64,000 nucleotides of DNA. It comes from Paroedura picta. Taxonomy: Eukaryota > Chordata > Lepidosauria > Squamata > Gekkonidae. The DNA is taken from positions 30,128,001 to 30,192,000 of the forward strand of contig NC_135376.1 in NCBI RefSeq assembly GCF_049243985.1. Direction: 5' to 3'. Of the stretch, positions 10,700 to 21,691 are shown one piece after another. The translations under genes and the position numbers were made by a program. The stretch's first letter is position 1, and the number at the start of each line of letters is the position of its first letter. Below the pieces are notes generated by a model. That model worked only from the letters and a program-made list of their open reading frames with translations, was not told the origin of the DNA and did no database searches.

Positions 10700-12393
10700 A
10701 TATTGTACTGTGAAATGCTCAGCAGAATGACCTTCATCAACATCTTTGGCTGTAGTTCCCTGAAGGTCAGGGAACACACACAGAGTGCATCTGGAAGGAT
10801 ACTTTCCTGGGAGAAAGCCACCCTGAGGAGACCTTCTCACAGACTGATCATGAAAACATTCAGCTATTTTACAGCCTGTTAAAATTGCTCATGAGATGCT
10901 TGGGACTCAGGCGACTGAGTCTTATACAATCTTCTCTTGTATCCCTAGCAAATCCTCTTAGTCTGTTCCCAGTGAGACTGGAGGGGTTGTTTTGATCGTC
11001 TCTGTCAGGGAAAGCTGCTTCCTGCCAATGAGCTTCCCCCACCTTGCACACTGCCAAGCGCTGGCAGCAGCTCCGTGGATGGCCTTCTCAGTCTGCAAAG
11101 CTGTTTGTGTTGCTCAGGCAAAAGCTGACGAAGAACACAGGGGCTGCCTGCTGTGTTGTCATGGGAAGTGCCACGATTGCCTTCTGGTGGGGGCAGCAGT
11201 CAGCCAGCCTACCAAAGGGGAGGGTCACAGAACTGTCTTCCAAAGGGAACATATGGTTGTAAACTACACGGTGGCCATGTTTGGAAAGATGGAGTAAGCA
11301 GTCAACGGTATTGCTATTGAACAGAGATGACTCCAGCATATTACTATCCTGAGCAATGGGGTAAAGGAGGATTCCAGTTGGTGAATCCACTGGCCATCAG
11401 ATAGGGCTGGTTTGGCTCACCCAGTTCAGCGGAGGTGCTACTTGGAATTGGCCTGGATGGTGCGGCATTTTCCCCACAATTATGTATAATCTCAGAGGGA
11501 GAAGGAAACTTCAGTAAGTCTGCTCAAAACATTATTTGGAAGAGACAATTTGGCTTTTTCAGTGCTGACAGCCAGTTGGGATTTGGCTGCTGAAGTGATT
11601 GGCACTTGGCTCCTCTAGCAAAAGAAGCAACCAAAACAACCAGGCAGGTGCAAACAGCACTTTCCCCAAAGGACAAGGGTAGGAGAAGGGCCTGTAGATG
11701 CTTTTGGCAACTGTGGCCATTGCAAGCAATGAGGGGCGTGTCTCCTGACTGATTCCTCCATCACAGGCAAACATATGAGGCAGGAGTATGATTAGTTGAT
11801 TAGTTTGAAAAGGTAGAGATGATTTCAAAGTACAGAAAGGGAGAATTGTATGCTGTTGATTTGAAGAAACCATTTATCTTTTTTGATTTCAGTTTTTTAA
11901 AAATAATAACAAAGAGATGCACCATGAGTGAATTTAGCAACCTGGAGTTTACAAGGCCCTTATATTCTAATCAAGTACTGCTAGTATCCTAACAGTCATA
12001 AAGCATTGTTTTCTTACAGATGCAAAACATAGTCTTTATTTTGGGACTCTTCAGATGGCAGGCCTCAGAATGAAGCACAATATTGGATGCACCTCCAGTA
12101 TTTCCCATGATAGCTTTCATTCCCCCATCTTTCAGGCACAGCATGTCTGTGCCCTATTATACAGGTGAAAGTTTTATTTTCTGCGTTCTGTACACTATTG
12201 GCACACACTGTTTTTCCAGTGATGGAAATATAATCAAACTGCTTGTGTGAGAAGAGTTTCAAAGACAACAGAAGATTTATCAGTATAACTGCTTGAGTGC
12301 TTGTTTGCTGATTAATGTTCAATAGCATTTTAATGTTCAATAGCATTTGACTATGGGAAGCAAGCAAACACAAGAGTCTATATCCTCCTACAG
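10700..12393. other. Intergenic; one unplaced repeat copy
   Basis: A segment at 11226-11300 is homologous to 13745-13830 (listed separately). Apart from that no gene or family is recognised. Confidence 0.4.
11226..11300. repeat. Unclassified dispersed repeat, copy 1
   Basis: About 65 bases with roughly four of five positions identical to 13747-13815, sharing 'gttgtaaactaca' and 'ccaaag.gaacatat'. Same orientation as copy 2, 2.5 kb away. The family is unknown to me; both copies share a minus-strand reading with 'LSKH.H.VVYN.MF', which could mean a decayed coding region of a mobile element. Confidence 0.55.
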
Positions 12394-12511
12394 CAGGGGT
12401 AGTCAACCTGTAGTCCTCCAGATGTTCATGGACTACAATTCCAATGAGCCCCAGAGCTCATGGGAATTGTAGTCCATGAACATCTGGAAGACCACAGGTT
12501 GACTACCCTTG
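12394..12511. mobile_element. Palindromic hAT MITE (fold-back)
   Basis: Third copy of the CAGGGGTAGTCAACCTG family, with both arms almost intact. The flanking 8-mers TCCTACAG (12386-12393) and CCCTATAG (12512-12519) match at six of eight positions, so this copy is somewhat older or the duplication has decayed. Confidence 0.85.
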
Positions 12512-12698
12512 CCCTATAGAATTGCTCCAGCTGCATGTTCCTCCAGATGTGTTCAACAACTGACCTACAAGAAAAAAGGAAGTCCTTCTTTCTTCAAAGC
12601 ATTTGGACTTGAAATGGTTACAGAAATTCTGTTTCACTGCATTTGAAGAAGGGTGAACATAAAATCTTATACGTAAAAATATTGGGGGGTTTTTTTGA

Positions 12699-12803
12699 GG
12701 AGGAGGCAGGCAATGACAAACCACCTCTGAGCATCTCTTGCCTTGAAAAGTCTACAGGGTCACCATAAGTCTGCTGGGACTTGATGGCACTTTGCACACC
12801 CAC
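12699..12803 (+). mobile_element. 5S-derived SINE, 3' tail only
   Basis: The text 'ggcaatgacaaaccacctct' through 'caccataagtctgctgggac' and 'ttgatggcac' matches the tail of the 5S SINE at 53674-53873. The 5S head is absent. Confidence 0.65.
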
Positions 12804-14177
12804 AGCTATAGAATTCAAGTCATTTTTTGCTTCTTGCCATCCTAGAGCTCTTTGTACCTAAAGTACATGGAAAGAACATACTATTGGTATTTTTTCTTCT
12901 TTCAGTATCATTATTAAGTACGTGTGCTGCAAATCTGAGAAGCCACTATAAAGAATTTCTGACTGTTATGTATAAGAAAATGATAATATATTCTTCTCAA
13001 ATTGTATGCACTGCACTACAATTCTGGACCAGTTTCCAACAGATATATTTTAGGACTGTGGATTCTTTCAATTATCACTGTTACCCATTTTTCACAGAGC
13101 TGTTTGAAGAACAACATGAAGATCTTGCCATCTCAACCAATCAATGGCACACATGAGAAGTTATTGCTGAGACACATAAGAAGTTATTGCTAGTCTTGTA
13201 GATGAACTACCTATGATTCCCCCTCCCCTTTGTGACTGATTATTTTAATTTGAGAAGTCAGCCAAGGCATACTTATGGCCAATAGACTGACTCAGATTGT
13301 AGTGCCTGTGGAAGGCACTTCTACTTGTGAAAGGTGGAGGGTCCCTCATTTCTGCTAAGTCACACTTTCCATCGTAATCTTTCTGGTTTCCAGTAGGAGC
13401 TTTTGGGGAGTGGGGTGCAAAAGCAGTGACAAGAATAGGAAATGGAGAAGATCCATTGCATGAGTAGGGGCATACATGTGATCCTCCACTACCAAACCAT
13501 TGTGAACAACACTGTGGTGAATAAAGTTGTATCCAGTTTTGCCTGAGTGGATTCTCCTGGTTTCTTTGGCATTTAATTTATTTCCTTGTTTCTTCAGAAA
13601 CTTTTCTCCTTGTAGACACTCCTAAGGACTTATATAGGCTAAATATTACTTTGCATAATAAAATATTATGTCAGTCCATGATGTGATAGTACATCCAGTC
13701 ATCCCCACAGCCGTAAAAACATCATAGAAACAAACAGTGCCAAATCCAGAGCTGTCTACCAAAGAGAACATATTGTTGTAAACTACAAGGTGGTCATGCT
13801 TAGAAAGATACTTAATTGGCATAAGTGGTATCTTGTTATCTAAATACGTGGCATGAGGGGTATCTTTGGTGGTATTATGTTCAATACTGTAGTGAAAAGA
13901 AGTTACTAGGCTGACAGTTTGTAGATCTTCGTATGCAGTTATTTTCCTCCTCAAGAGACGGAATATGTCAAATCTATCAATCACATTTTTATCCTGTCCT
14001 TTCTCCAAGGAATCCAGGGTGGTGTGCCTGGTTCTCCCCCTCTCCATCTTCTCCACAAAACAACATGGAAAGGTTGGCTAAGTTGAGAGAAATTGGCTTA
14101 CTCAAGATTACTCAGTGAGCTTCACAGCTGAGGTGGAATTTTGCCCAGTTCCATTATTCCACAACACTGTCTTCACT
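12804..14177. other. Intergenic; one unplaced repeat copy
   Basis: Contains copy 2 of the unclassified repeat at 13745-13830. A 109-codon open frame at 12827-13156 has a hydrophobic start but no homology I recognise and no other gene feature. Confidence 0.4.
13745..13830. repeat. Unclassified dispersed repeat, copy 2
   Basis: Partner of 11226-11300. On the minus strand it lies in an open frame of 136 codons (13646-14056) without a recognised domain. Confidence 0.55.
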
Positions 14178-14313
14178 GGCAGTCTTCAAGCAAAGGCTGG
14201 ATACACACTTTTCTTGGATGCTTTAGGATGCTTAGGGCTGATCTTGCATTGAGCAGGGGGTTGGACTAGATGGCCTGTATGGCCCCTTCCAACTCTATGA
14301 TTCTATGATTCTA
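14178..14313 (+). mobile_element. CR1 LINE 3' end
   Basis: Carries the CR1 C-terminal coding tail and 3' UTR text 'gagcagggggttggactaga', 'tggcctgtatggccccttcc' and ends in ATTCTATGA repeats, the hallmark terminal octamer array of CR1. Only about 136 bp remain. Confidence 0.85.
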
Positions 14314-14992
14314 ACATCCTGGAATTTAGCAGGGCCTGCTATTAAGACACTTGTTGGCTAGGTAGTTGCTCAAGTGTGGGGTGATGCTGAAGTGTGGGAT
14401 TTTAATTCAGTCTGATATTTGCAGAAGGGAAAGTAACATTCTACTGAGGATCTGCAGTGATATCCCCCTGAAGAAACTTAATGTGAAATTTGCAGGGGTT
14501 TCACATGTATGGAAGATGCTCTCCATACAAGGACCAATTTTTTCCCTATTTTCTTTGTTGACTACTACAATACTAATCAGATACAGGGTCTAGTTCCAAA
14601 AGGAATATAAGAGCATAATCTCCCCCCCCCAATGGCTTCATTTAATTAAATTTGCCCATTAGTTCCACAGATTTTGTGTTCAATTTCCAAAGCATTGTTC
14701 TGTATTGATTCCTGGATCAAGCAGTTCTCCAAGTGGTGTTATGCAGGGAGTTTTTATGCTACTTCCCCAAACAATTTTGAAAGTGAAGGCATGTTCACAC
14801 ATTTTTAAACATTTTCTTTAGTGTTCCTGCAATGAGCCCTCTTTCCTGAGCAATATTTGAATTGTTGTCTTTATATCTTTGTATGCATTTTATATCTTTG
14901 TATGCATGGTTTTAATGGTGTGGGTGTGTGCTTTGGGGGTTGATTTACAGTATGATTTATCGTGCATGTTTTAATGCTATCTACAATGCTAC

Positions 14993-15233
14993 CTGTCTTC
15001 TACCATTCCCTGGAGTCCATTTAAGTTTGCACCAACTGCTTCAGTGACTCCATCCAGCCACCTCATTCTCTGTTGTCCCCTTCTTCTTTTGCTCTCGATC
15101 GCTCCCAGCATTAGGCTCTTCTCCAGGGAGTCCTTCCTTCTCATGAGGTGGCCAAAGTATTTGAGTTTCATCTTCAGGATCTGGCCTTCTAAGGAGCAGG
15201 CAGGGCTGATCTCGTCTAGGACTGACTGGTTTA
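14993..15233 (-). mobile_element. Bov-B (RTE) LINE, ORF2 C-terminal fragment
   Basis: Minus-strand translation gives 'LKYFGHLMRRKDSLEKSLML' and 'RRGQQRMRWLDGVTEA', the C-terminal end of Bov-B ORF2. The 3' UTR and tail present in the 3313 and 63505 copies are missing, so the fragment is cut at both sides. Confidence 0.88.
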
Positions 15234-15329
15234 TGCGTCATAGAAAATGCCATTCTGGACTTCATTCATTACAGTCCTTACAGACTGGCTTTCCAAATCT
15301 ACAGGGAGGGAGCCATGTCCATCTGCTGT

Positions 15330-15400
15330 AGCAGAATGAAACTAAAGTCCAGTGGCACCTTAAAGACTAACAACATTCATTTCAATATGAGCTCACATTG
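15330..15400 (-). repeat. Hammerhead-like repeat family, short piece
   Basis: Shares 'agtccagtggcaccttaaag' and 'actaacaacattcatttcaa' with the family at 1449 and 43451. The hairpin core is not present. Confidence 0.5.
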
Positions 15401-15410
15401 AAATGAGTTC

Positions 15411-15490
15411 CTCCCTTGAGCAGGGGGTGGACTAGATAACTCTGGAGGTACCTTCCAACTCTATGATTCTGTGATTGTATGATTCTATGA
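15411..15490 (+). mobile_element. CR1 LINE 3' end, short
   Basis: Contains 'gagcagggggtggactagat', 'accttccaactctatgattc' and decayed ATTCTATGA repeats. Confidence 0.75.
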
Positions 15491-15827
15491 AATGAAAAGT
15501 CTTTGCAAAAGGAAGCTCACAGAAAACTACTTTTGGTGACACACATCTATAGCTTTTATTGGATCCATCCAAATCAGTATTGGCACAGCATGGGAACAGA
15601 TCCAACACTAGGTGACATGCCTGCTACCCAATAGCCACACGGCAGCCCATTCGATGGGGGATGAAACTGTGGTGTGGTAAGTCCCAGGATCTATGTGGCT
15701 GCTGGTGAGACCAAACCAAGGGTAAAGTGGCCGCAGTCAGGCATTTAAATAGCCAAAGGGGACTCGTGGTGCAACAAGCTGACCCGCCCTTCAGTCAATC
15801 CTGTGCCTACAGACCATGAAGACATTA
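15491..15827. other. Intergenic, nothing recognised
   Basis: No gene or clear repeat seen. Confidence 0.4.
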
Positions 15828-17063
15828 TTATTAATATTATTAGATTTATTGTCCACTGCTATCAGCAAAGCCATCTAGCAGCAGGTTACATATGATAAAA
15901 CCCCACAATATAAGATTAAAAATAAAAAATTGAAATAATCTGGCGGCGAAGTCCCACCCTCCATGCCTCATGGGAGAACTAAGGGGGTGCTGACCATCCA
16001 GGCAGATAGGTGAATAAGCTTCCTTGAAGGGGCCCCTCTGATCTTCAGAGCCCTGGTCTCAATCAAAGACCTGGCAGAAGAGCCCCACCTTACAGGCCCC
16101 GTAGAACTGTTAATGCTCCTGAAGGGCACTCAGTTCTTCTGGGAGCTCATTCCATCAGTCGGGGCCAGGACCGTAAAGGGCCTGGCCCACACTGAGGCCA
16201 GGTGAACCTCCTGAGGACCAGGCACCACCAATAGATTAGTAGCAGCAGAGCACAAAGCTCTGTGTGTGTGGGGGGGGGGGACATAAAGTGACAGGTGGTT
16301 CCTCAGATATGAGGGTCCCAGACCATGAAGGACCTTAAAGGTAAGAACCAAGACCTTGAACTTGATCCAGGCCACAACTGACAACCAGTGCAGCTGCCTC
16401 AGCACAGGCTAGATATGGGCCCTCCAAGGTATTCCCGTGAGGACCCTAGCAGGTGCATTTTGTGCCAGCTACAATTTCCGGGTCAAGGACAAGGGAAGGC
16501 CCATGTACAGTGAGTTACAGAAGTCAGTTCTGGAGGTGACTATCGCATGGAAGTGACCATCACAGGAAGAATGCCTGGCAGGCTACCTTTGTGACCGGCA
16601 CCTCCATAGAAAGGGAGACATCAAGGATCACTCCCAGATTCCTGGCATAGGGCATGATGTTAAGTTGCGCCCCAGCCAAGATGGGTGAATGCACTTCCTG
16701 TCCTGCCGCCTTCCTTCCCAGCCACAGGACCTCCGTCTTGGAAGGGTTGAGTTTCTGGCAACTCTGCTTGAGCCACCCAGTTATGGCTTCCATACATCTG
16801 GCAAATAGTTTTGGGAGGGGGGAGGAGTCCGGGCGGCCATCCATGACAAGATAGACTCCACAAGGGAGCTGAAACACGCATGATACCTCTTCCTTCCTGC
16901 AACCCTCTGTGTCCAGTTCTGCAGGAAGGAGAGCAGCCACGAAAGCTACAAGACTGCCTCCTTTATCCACAAAGTCCGCATTGAGCTTGAGGCGCGGTTG
17001 GGCTTTTGCTTGATTTTGACAGGGGATCAAAGCAGTTGCTGCTCTTCTGGCTAGCTTTAGCAC
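15828..17063 (-). mobile_element. L2-type LINE, ORF2 C-terminal half and 3' end
   Basis: Two minus-strand frames cover the end of an L2 reverse transcriptase: 16560-17063 ('WLKQSCQKLNPSKTEVLWLG', 'NLGVILDVSLSMEVPVTKVA') and 16130-16405 ('LHWLSVVAWIKFKVLVLTFK', then 'LGPSYLRNHLSLYVPP'). The frame breaks between the two and within the 3' part show a dead copy. The 3' end lies at about 15828-15950, with the AT-rich terminus typical of L2. It is the best-preserved L2 in the window. Confidence 0.85.
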
Positions 17064-17129
17064 ATGTGCACAGTTGCATCAGGGCACTACAGTACAAACT
17101 CAACAATTTTAAAAGATCAGAAAGACTCC

Positions 17130-17258
17130 TATTGATCTATTTCAATTCTTTAAAAAATCAATGCCCACTTTTTCCCTGAATATCTCAGGTCCCAAGGTGG
17201 GTAACAACAAGGTAAAACAATGTTATGAAACAAACATTGGAAATGAGAGAGATTTTAA
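17130..17258 (-). mobile_element. L2-type LINE, 3' part (left piece of a split copy)
   Basis: The text 'ccctgaatatctcaggtccc' resembles the L2 3' UTR. The copy appears to continue at 18153-18340 and 19150-19490; the Harbinger-like element at 17259 lies inside it. Confidence 0.5.
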
Positions 17259-18149
17259 GGGCCATTTCGCACGGCTTCAAAGTAGCACAATGGTTGCTAT
17301 TTGGAAACGCTACTAATTTGCCATAACCCACGACGTCGTAGACAATCTGCAACAATCCTGAAACCAATCAGCAAAAAGCGCTTCGTTGTGGCGCTTTCAG
17401 GGGAATCCAGAAAAGTGGATTCACCCTCCGGATAGCGATACACTCCTGCAACCAATCTGCAACAGTAGCGCTAAAGACCTGTGCGTTACCATTGTTGCTG
17501 GTTCTTCAAAGTCCCTCCCCCTGGCTCTCTCCTCCAAACTTCCGGCGAAGCGATCGCCATTTTTTTTTCTCCGAGCGAGCGGGGATAAACGCACCGGCGA
17601 GCCTCTTTCTGTTTAGAGGCTTCCCTGGCTTCAGTCCTTCACCTTTAGTCACTAAGCACAAACCACTGAAAAGCCCGTTTGCTGAAATAAAGTCCCTTTA
17701 TTTTTTACAAATAAATTCAGCCGAAAATCGGGCCCGTGAGAGGGGGGGGGATTTTTTATCACTCGAGGCAGCGTGCAAACGATCATACAATCAAGCGACA
17801 GCTCACATTAGGCAGCTGGATGGGTCTCTCCATAGCAACGAATCTACCTAGATTCGTTGCTATGGGTCGTTTTTTTTTTTTTAAACCTTTCTTAAAGGGA
17901 AAGGGGCTGTTTGGGAGCATGCTAACGGCTGCCCATTGGCTACTTGACGGCCAGGGGCGGGACAAGCTTGGCAATAGCGCTTCCTTTCTAGCGATTTCTG
18001 CCGAGACCGGAAGCCTGTGGGAAACGCTAAAAAACGCAACTGATTCCACTACAAAGGCAGGTATGCATAACGACGAATTCCACTATTTTAAATGGCGATT
18101 TTTCATTCCGCAAACAATTTGCAACAAAGATCCCTGTGCGAAAAGGCCC
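17259..18149. mobile_element. PIF/Harbinger-like non-autonomous transposon
   Basis: An 891-bp element with inverted ends: GGGCCATTTCGCACGG at the left and, inverted, GGGCCTTTTCGCACAGGG at the right. The bases TAA flank both sides (17256-17258 and 18150-18152), matching the TWA duplication of PIF/Harbinger. The interior is CpG-rich and includes a perfect 17-bp palindrome (17830-17865, CCATAGCAACGAATCTA with its inverse, 2-base loop). Open frames up to 138 codons show no transposase or Myb-like motif, so it depends on proteins encoded elsewhere. Confidence 0.72.
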
Positions 18150-18152
18150 TAA

Positions 18153-18339
18153 AAATCCCTCTAAAGCTAGTCTAAAAACACCTTCTGTCCCACTCCACTT
18201 TTCAGACAGACCCCCAGACTCCCTGAAATAGCTGTTTTGCAGCCTTGCCAGAAAGCCAGGAGGCTCACATCACCCGCCTTGTCCAAGAGGCTGTTCCAGA
18301 AGCATCTGTAAACAGTGTTCGCTGTTTATGTAAAAGGCT
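18153..18339 (-). mobile_element. L2-type LINE, middle piece of a split copy
   Basis: Contains 'gaggctcacatcacccgcct' and 'gtccaagaggctgttccaga', matching L2 3' regions, minus strand. It continues the 17130 piece across the Harbinger-like insertion. Confidence 0.45.
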
Positions 18340-18897
18340 AAGCCCTTAGTGGGCAGAGAGTGGGCAGGACCAGTCCAGGTGAGGGGGACAATCACCAGGA
18401 CCCCTCACCAGGATAGACTGGGAATGGCTTCCCCTGGGCCTGCCGAGCGGGTGCGGGCCTACACGGAGGGCCCAGGGGAAGCTGCACCATTGGCCCCTCA
18501 CCAAGACAGAGAGCATTTCTAGCCAGTTGGGTGAGGACCCAATCGGAAGGCACGAAGCAACTTCTGATTGGGCCCTCACCAGCACAATCCAGAGCTCTGG
18601 CCAGAAGCTGCATCGACCGCTGTGAGTAGGCAGTCAATCCGGCCGCTGGGCTTGCTGCCGGGGAAGGGGGTCGGGGAGGGCTTCCCCTGGGCCCGCCGAG
18701 CAGGCCCATCACCTTGCACAGGTGGTGAGCCTGCTCGGAGGGCCCAGGTAAAGCCGCACCATGGGCGAGGCAGTGGGGGGCCAGGATGGCTTCCTCTAGT
18801 CCTAGTCGAAGGGCCCAGAGGTAGCCACTGAGGCGGAGGAGGCAGTGGCAGGGGGGGCCCTTCAAAGCCCGTTCTTAGGAACGATCTTTGAATCTAG
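18340..18897 (+). mobile_element. Helitron-like non-autonomous element with hairpin array
   Basis: The 3' end reads CGTTC-TTAG-GAACG (18870-18883), a 10-base spacer, then CTAG and a host T at 18898: a standard Helitron terminus, on the plus strand. Upstream are five imperfect hairpins at 18378-18409, 18427-18482, 18530-18580, 18679-18755 and 18788-18826. The third holds CAATCGGAAGGCACGAAGC, very like the hairpin at 10227-10271, so the two elements belong to one family or close relatives. The 5' end is not certain. Confidence 0.6.
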
Positions 18898-18906
18898 TAA
18901 GTCAAT

Positions 18907-19105
18907 AAAGTTGCTCTGGGTTGGGGAATTCATTGGGATCTGGGGGTGCAACTAGGGGAAGGAAGGCTTTGTGGCGGGGGGGGAGAGGCCACAGCAGGTT
19001 ACAATACTATAGTTTCCACACTCCAAAGCAGTCATTTTCTCCCAGGGAATTAATTACTGTAGTCTGGAGATCAGTTGTAGCTCTGGAAAATCTCCAAAGG
19101 CTTGA
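18907..19105 (+). mobile_element. hAT MITE, TAGGGTTGCCA family, diverged
   Basis: Contains 'ttgctctgggttggggaatt', 'ccaaagcagtcattttctcc' and 'gtagtctggagatcagttgt'. Ends are decayed. Confidence 0.6.
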
Positions 19106-19149
19106 GGCTGGACGGTTACTGAACATACCTGGGATGGGGGGGGGGGTTT

Positions 19150-19490
19150 GACAATAGACTCAGCTGGACTTCACAGCTGGTATACACAGGTGGCCTCTAG
19201 GTCCTGAAGGTTTTTAAAGGTAAGTACCTTGAACTGGACCTAGAAACTAATAAACAGACAGCCAAGAGACCTCAGAGTAGGAGTGAGGCTGTTCTGCCAG
19301 CTAGCCCCAGATAACAAATAGACTGCTGCTTTTTGCACCAGCTGTGTTTTCCAGATTCTCTTCCAGGACAATCCCACATAGGAGCTGTTAGAGTGACCTC
19401 TCCTTGTGGTCACAAAGGCACGGATCAGTAGCCAGATCAGGCATGGACAAATAGGGAACCAGTTTCCTAATTAGGACTCATCTACAGCTC
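19150..19490 (-). mobile_element. L2-type LINE, right piece of a split copy
   Basis: The text 'aaaggtaagtaccttgaact' and 'tttttgcaccagctgtgttt' parallels the L2 at 16330-16480, minus strand, strongly diverged. Confidence 0.55.
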
Positions 19491-20267
19491 AGCCCAAGAT
19501 GATCATGCAAAAAGATCAAAAGAGCAATAAAACCAGCAATTAAAATATTAGGAATCTTCATCCCCCACTCTGAAGGACTAAAAATAAATGCTATTTCAAT
19601 CTGAGGAAATGATTGCATTGAGCCATTTCCCCCTCATTCATGCTTGCTGTCTATTTCTCTGTTCCTTACATCTTCTGAACAGCATGACTCAGAATTTCTC
19701 ATTGTCTTTTTCCTCTTCCCCTTCTCCGGTTTTGGCTTTAAATTCAGATGTCTGACGCAAAGAGGCACTGAAACCATGACAGCTTGATCCAGCCAAGTTC
19801 CCAGAGGGAACTTGATCTTTGCTAGCTGGTACGTATTGCTTGCTCATAGCAGTTATGTAAACGAGATATTGATATTTTGATGCATCAGAGTTTGGATGGA
19901 CATACCACAATTCTACAAAGGAGCTATGTTTAACTTCATAAGGAGGAAGTATAGATGGGAAGGAAAGCACTGAAATACATCCTGGTTATGGAAAGGGACA
20001 GGTTTTTCAGTTGGTAGTGGGGTAAATTGCTTTAAGGGTTTAGAAATCAAAATGGCACTTCCAGCCCTAATGCATGCAAGCTCTCCACTTGGACCAAGGT
20101 CATGAAGAACTTCCCACATGCACTGGTCCATTTCCATTGGACATCAGTACCTAGGCCATGCTTTCCTATGCCATCACTCACCTATGTGCTAACGTAAATA
20201 AATGCATGTGGCATTTAAATAAGACCTGGCACATGTAGAAACCTTAGATAGATAAGGATTATTCTTG
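19491..20267. other. Intergenic, nothing recognised
   Basis: No gene, RNA or clear repeat seen. Confidence 0.4.
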
Positions 20268-20535
20268 TGTGGACTTCTAATCTGGCATGCCGGGTTCGAT
20301 TCTGCACTCCCCCACATGCAGCCAGCTGGGCGAGATCTTGGGCTCACTACAGCATTGATAAAACTGTTCTGACCGAGCAGTAATATCAGGGCTTTCTCAG
20401 TCTCACCCACCTCACAGGGTGTCTGTTGTGGGGAGAGGAAAGGCGACTGTAAGCCACTTTGAGCCTCCTTTGTGTAGAGAAAAGCGGCATATAAGAACCA
20501 ACTCTTCTTCTTCTTCGTCGTCTTCATCTTCTTCT
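20268..20535 (+). mobile_element. tRNA-derived SINE, 5'-truncated
   Basis: Box B GGTTCGATTC is at 20293-20302, followed by the family body ('gcagccagctgggcgagatc', 'ctgtaagccactttgagcct') and a TTC-rich tail ending near 20535. The first 30 bases with box A are absent. The same family lies inverted at 21015-21304 and 52963-53245. The short Ser-rich frame across the tail is not a gene. Confidence 0.88.
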
Positions 20536-21014
20536 GGCTATCTTCAGTACAAAACCAGATTTGGACAGGAGAATAGATGTGAAACAAGAAGAATAGGTAT
20601 AAAAACCGTGTTGGTTACTAGCTCAAGCCAACCTGAAGAACTGTGGTATGCTCAGCTAGCCTGATTGTCTTGTGTACACCTTCCAGACATTCAATATAAA
20701 TGAATAGCAGTTACTTATTTCTTTGAGAAATACCAAAGTGGCCCTGAATGGTGTGGGGGTAGACTCGATCTCCGGTTACCCAGTTAGGTACCTGTGCAGG
20801 CTCTCTAATGTGCAAAGCATCCATTATTTATGCCTCCCCTGGATAGTTAACCTTGGGATCTTATACCCATACGTGCCAGGGTCCCATTTCAGGGCAGCTT
20901 TCCTAAAGAATAGGGAGAGATAAAATAAGGGAAATAAATATTGTTCTTATTTAAGAGATAATGGGATAGAGAAAGGAAAATGGGATAGCAAGAAGAGCAA
21001 AATGGTTCAATTAA
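20536..21014. other. Spacer between two inverted SINEs
   Basis: About 480 bases with nothing recognised. Confidence 0.4.
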
Positions 21015-21304
21015 CAAGAAGAAGAAGAAGAAGAAGAGTTGGTTCTTATATGCCACTTTCCCCTACCCGAAGGAGGCTCAAAGCGGCTTACAGTCGCCTT
21101 CCCATTCCTCTCCCCACAACAAACACCCTGTGGGGTGGGTGAGGCTGAGAGAGCCCTGATATCACTGCTCGGTCAGAACAGTTTTATCAGTGCTGTGGTG
21201 AGCCCAAGGTCACCCAGCTGGCTGCATGTGGGGGAGCGCAGAATCGAACCCGGCATGCCAGATTAGAAGTCCGCACTCCTAACCACTACACCAAACTGGC
21301 TCTC
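21015..21304 (-). mobile_element. tRNA-derived SINE, full length
   Basis: Complete minus-strand copy: AAG-repeat tail at the left, box B as 'gaatcgaacccggcatgcca' and the tRNA-like head with box A at the right ('ccactacaccaaactggctc'). It is about 90 percent alike to the 20268 copy. Confidence 0.9.
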
Positions 21305-21309
21305 AAAAG

Positions 21310-21646
21310 GAGCTGTGGGGCCAAGACAGCAACTGACCCACCCCCGAGGCCCTGGCAGTGGCCGCACCAGACCTGGGGCCTAGGCAGCCACTGTATGAGC
21401 AGGAGAGGCCTTAGGTGTGGCTGCCCTGCCCCCAAGGTTTTGGTAGCAGCCATGATGGCCCCAGGGGCCTAGGCAGCTGCTGTGTGATCAGGGAGGCCCT
21501 AGATAGCGGCAGAAAGGTAAGCAGAAAGAGGAAGGAAGAGGGGGAAGGGAGTGTACATGTGTTTGCTTGGGGGTTAGGTAGGTAGGTTGGGAAACCAACA
21601 TGTAAAAGTGGGAATGTGTGGGGGAAAGGGAAGGGTGTGTGTGAGT

Positions 21647-21691
<45 letters not shown>

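Noticed and set aside
12827-13156. Possible small secreted protein (hydrophobic N-terminus, 109 codons)
   Set aside because: No homology recognised, no exon signals, AT-rich intergenic context.
20268-20340. tRNA gene
   Set aside because: Box B is present but there is no cloverleaf; the sequence is the head of a SINE with two more copies in the window.
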